Shown: positions 41,753 to 44,257 of the stretch, piece after piece
Position numbering within the stretch: position 1 is the first letter of the stretch
Layout of the letters: the number at the start of each line of letters is the position of its first letter
NCBI RefSeq assembly: GCF_014203895.1
Contig: NZ_JACHJY010000021.1
Location: forward strand, 1 to 44,257
Source of the DNA: Streptomyces nymphaeiformis
Lineage (GTDB): Bacteria > Actinomycetota > Actinomycetes > Streptomycetales > Streptomycetaceae
DNA: 44,257 nucleotides
Reading direction: 5' to 3'
Translations under genes and position numbers: made by a program
Notes under the pieces: model-generated
The model's database searches: none
The model's input: only the letters and a program-made list of their open reading frames with translations
Told to the model about the DNA's origin: nothing

Positions 41753-44011
41753 TCACTCGGCGGGGAGCGACTCCAGGAGCTCCTGCGCGCTCTTCAGGTG
41801 GTCGCCGTAGGCGGCGTCGCCGAAGGCCACGGCCTGACGGAGGCGGAAGCGGGCCTCCTCGGTCTCTCCCAGTTCGATCAGGGCCTCTCCCCAGTGGAGG
41901 AGCGCTTCGGCCTCCCGGTGGGGAATGCCGATGCGGTGAGCCTGGTCCACAGCGGCGCGATAGTGCTCGGCGGCCTCGCGCCACCGCTCCAGGGCGGCGT
42001 AGTCACGGCCGAGGGCTTCCATCGCGGCGGCGCGATAGCTGTCGGCGGCGTGCCCGCTCACGGGGCAGTCGGGCGCGTCCAGGAAGGCGATGATGCGCTC
42101 GTGCTGGGTCAGGGCCTCCTCGGCGCGACCGAAGTCGCGCAGGGTGCCTCCGTACAGGCCGATGGTCTCGATCCACCCCTCGTGCTCGGCGGCGGCCTCG
42201 AACAGGTCGGCGGCGGCGCGAGCCTTGTCGAAGCCCTTCTGCGTCTCGCCCAACTGCCGGTGCGGATACACCGCGTACACCAGTGCCCAGGCCTGCTGGG
42301 GGACGTCCTGGGCGCGGCGGGCGCATTCCAGCGCTTCGTCGGCCCGTTCGATGGCGTCGCGGTACCTGTGCTCGCAGGTGCTCAGAGCCCAGGAGTAGTG
42401 GTTGAGGTGGACGGCCTGCATGCGGGGGTCGTCGAGCGCGGCGGCTGCTTCGCTCGCGAGGCGGAAGACCTCGGGCCAGTGTCCCCAGTAGAGCGACAAC
42501 GGGTAGTACCACTCCATGGCATCGGCGGTCTCCACCACCAGGGTGTGCTCACCGTGCCGGGCGGCGCCGCGCAGCGCGGCGAGCCAGGCGGGGGCCTCGC
42601 TCCGGAGCCAGGCCCTGGCCTGCTCGGCGTTCTCCAAGGGGACCAGGCCCTGCCAGGAGGACGGCGGCGCGCCGTACCCGGTCTTGTACCAGCGGCCGGC
42701 GACCGCGGCCGTCTCCAGCAGCCAGGTCCGCAGCCGGCGCTCGGCCGCTTCGCGGTCGCCGGGTTCCTCCTCGCGCGTCAGGCGCGTACGGGCGAACAGC
42801 CGCAGCAGGTCGTGGAGTTGGTAGCGGCCGGTAAAGGCGGCCTGGAGCAGGCCGGCCTCGGCCAGCTCCTCCATCACGTCCTCCGCCTCGAAGACGCCGC
42901 TCGAGGTCAGCGCCGCGCCGTAGGCGGTGGTCATGTCCGGCCCCGGTACCAGGCTCAACAGCCGCAGCATCTGGGCGGCCTGGCCGGTCAGCTGACGGTA
43001 GGACAGTTCGAACGCCGCCTCCACCCGCACGTCGCCGGCGGCGAGCGCGCCCAGTCGGCGCTCCTCGCCGACCAGGCGCCGGACCAGGTGGTCGACGCTC
43101 CATCCGGAACGGACCGTCAGCCAGTTTCCCGCCACCCGCAGGGCCAGCGGCAGCCGCCCGCACAGCTCCGCCACCCGTGCCACCGCCTCGGGTTCCGCGT
43201 CCGCCCGCTCCGTCCCCAGGATCCGACGCAGCAGATCGACCGCCTCGTCCTGCGCCAACTCGCAGAGCACCAGACGGCCGACGTCCTCAAGACCGCTCAA
43301 GGGCCGCCGACTGGTGACCAGCACGAGGCTTCGCCCACCCGCAGGCAGCAGCTCACGGACCTGTCCCTCGTCGCGGGCATTGTCCAGCACTACCATGCAC
43401 CGGCGGTCACCCAACAGCGCGCGCAGCAGCCCCGCGCGGCCGTGGGAGTCCTCCTGCGCGAGCCGACGGTCCGACACGCCCAGAGCCCTCAGCAGCTTCA
43501 GCAGCGCCTCGCCCGTGTCCACGGGGCCGTCCACCCCGTGCAGGTCCACCACGAAACAGCCGTCCGGGAACTCCTCCGCCAGATCCGCCGCCGCCTTCAG
43601 CGCCAGCGTCGTCTTCCCGCACCCCGGAAGACCCGAGACGACCCACACCGGCACCGCCCCGCCGACGCGGGAGCGTTCCGCCGCATCCCGCAGGAGCGCC
43701 AACTCCGGTGCCCGCCCCGTGAAGTCCCCCACCAGTCGCGGCGGCACGACCGCTCCCGCCACCTCGCCCGCGCGGGTCGGACGCGCCGCCCGCGCCGTGG
43801 TCAGCAGCGCCTCCCGCTCGTCGTCCGTGAGTCCGAGCCCCTCCGCGAGCGCCACCACCGTGCGCCGCTGCGGAACGCGACTGCGCCCCCGCTCCATATC
43901 GCCGATGGCCCGGACACTCACACCCGACGCCTCGGCCAACTCCTCCATCGTCAGACGGCCTCGCTGCCGCAGACCACGCAGAACGGCCCCGAAGGACCTC
44001 TCCTCGTACAC
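41753..44011 (-). CDS. XRE-NB-ARC-TPR regulator (STAND family)
   Basis: The 752-residue protein has an N-terminal XRE HTH (residues 6-65: LRGLRQRGRLTMEELAEASG, VSVRAIGDMERGRSRVPQRR). NB-ARC: FTGRAPELALL, Walker A GLPGCGKTT (127-135), Walker B MVVLDNARD (about 218), and CGRLPLALRVAG (GLPL motif). A winged-helix part ends in YQLHDLLRLFARTRL (MHD-like LHD). The C-terminal third has TPRs. This architecture is common in Streptomyces regulators related to the ATPase half of AfsR. It could control secondary metabolism or act in signalling; no target is visible nearby. Confidence 0.9.
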   Translation of the reverse strand: MYEERSFGAVLRGLRQRGRLTMEELAEASGVSVRAIGDMERGRSRVPQRRTVVALAEGLGLTDDEREALLTTARAARPTRAGEVAGAVVPPRLVGDFTGRAPELALLRDAAERSRVGGAVPVWVVSGLPGCGKTTLALKAAADLAEEFPDGCFVVDLHGVDGPVDTGEALLKLLRALGVSDRRLAQEDSHGRAGLLRALLGDRRCMVVLDNARDEGQVRELLPAGGRSLVLVTSRRPLSGLEDVGRLVLCELAQDEAVDLLRRILGTERADAEPEAVARVAELCGRLPLALRVAGNWLTVRSGWSVDHLVRRLVGEERRLGALAAGDVRVEAAFELSYRQLTGQAAQMLRLLSLVPGPDMTTAYGAALTSSGVFEAEDVMEELAEAGLLQAAFTGRYQLHDLLRLFARTRLTREEEPGDREAAERRLRTWLLETAAVAGRWYKTGYGAPPSSWQGLVPLENAEQARAWLRSEAPAWLAALRGAARHGEHTLVVETADAMEWYYPLSLYWGHWPEVFRLASEAAAALDDPRMQAVHLNHYSWALSTCEHRYRDAIERADEALECARRAQDVPQQAWALVYAVYPHRQLGETQKGFDKARAAADLFEAAAEHEGWIETIGLYGGTLRDFGRAEEALTQHERIIAFLDAPDCPVSGHAADSYRAAAMEALGRDYAALERWREAAEHYRAAVDQAHRIGIPHREAEALLHWGEALIELGETEEARFRLRQAVAFGDAAYGDHLKSAQELLESLPAE

Positions 44012-44152
44012 AACTCCTCTTTCCTCCCGCCCCGAGGAAAGAATATGGTACGCCTGTCGGGCAAAACCCCAGGCCAGCGGCGTACAACCGCGGATGCCGG
44101 GTCCTGCCCGAAGGGTGGACCCGGCACGGCTGGCCCCAAGCCGGGCCGCAGG

Positions 44153-44257
44153 TCAGTGGGCGGTGGACCGGGCCGCGTCCATGATCAGCTCGGCCACGGC
44201 CTTGGGCTGGGCGAGCATGACCAGGTGCGAGGAGTCGACCTCGACGGTGGTCATGCC
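44153..44257 (-). CDS. alpha/beta hydrolase, C-terminal end (partial)
   Basis: The frame enters from the window edge and ends at TGA (44153-44155). It reads GMTTVEVDSSHLVMLAQPKA, VAELIMDAARSTAH. The VDSSHLVMLAQP motif carries the catalytic His of alpha/beta-hydrolase fold enzymes (salicylate-esterase/methylesterase-like). The remainder is outside the window. Confidence 0.75.
   Translation of the reverse strand, partial: GMTTVEVDSSHLVMLAQPKAVAELIMDAARSTAH

Noticed and set aside
1..44257. CRISPR array or restriction-modification system
   Set aside because: No regularly spaced repeats of CRISPR type, no cas genes, and no restriction or DNA methylase gene were seen.

Overview
High GC, GTG/TTG starts and dense actinobacterial protein families point to a Streptomyces (or very close relative). 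The window reads like an accessory region, for example a chromosome arm or large plasmid. It carries at least a dozen insertion-sequence copies or remnants (IS3, IS5 of several types, IS21, IS110, IS256, IS630, ISL3), a tyrosine-recombinase element, and many truncated or frameshifted genes. No rRNA, tRNA or CRISPR array was seen.

Layout. 1-4.7 kb: IS3 end, a truncated HEAT protein, a small membrane protein, DinB and IS5 remnants, an Imm35/YrhB-type immunity gene clipped by an IS5 copy, and a panB copy with an internal deletion. 4.7-8.9 kb: an intact-looking two-gene operon, a 135-aa partner followed by a 1265-aa STAND NTPase with TPRs and two C-terminal T7SS-associated/SseB-like modules. 9.1-12.85 kb: IS5, IS5 fragment, IS110 leader and a complete IS256 element carrying a HEAT-protein gene. 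12.9-16.9 kb: an IS21 istB gene split by a recombinase element (tyrosine recombinase, XRE protein, zinc-ribbon recombinase-like protein) with a barstar gene as cargo. 17.0-20.1 kb: an orphan gene and a complete ISL3 element with an exact 8-bp target duplication and a convergent passenger gene. 20.2-26.2 kb: DNA-binding protein, HD protein, a gene-poor stretch, then about 3.85 kb bounded by TA-flanked IS5-type inverted repeats holding a membrane protein, a hypothetical protein, an IS110, a VOC protein and an IS5 transposase. 26.2-33.9 kb: HTH regulator, secreted beta-propeller protein, DUF4279 protein and a field of pseudogenes. 34.0-37.9 kb: an intact metabolic cassette (NCS1 transporter, M20 amidohydrolase, divergent Lrp-type regulator). 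38.0-40.7 kb: IS5 element enclosing an Imm21 gene, abutted by a complete IS630. 41-44.3 kb: truncated esterase, an XRE/NB-ARC/TPR regulator and the end of an alpha/beta hydrolase gene.

The most striking pattern is that elements of unrelated families each enclose one non-transposition gene within recognisable ends: HEAT in IS256, a Cys-rich protein in ISL3, Imm21 in IS5, VOC and others in a second IS5 type, barstar in the recombinase element. Two of these are immunity genes without a visible toxin. The second candidate of interest is the STAND/T7SS-associated two-gene operon, which looks like a conflict or signalling system. Family assignments are from recognition of motifs and remembered family sequences; no database search was possible.
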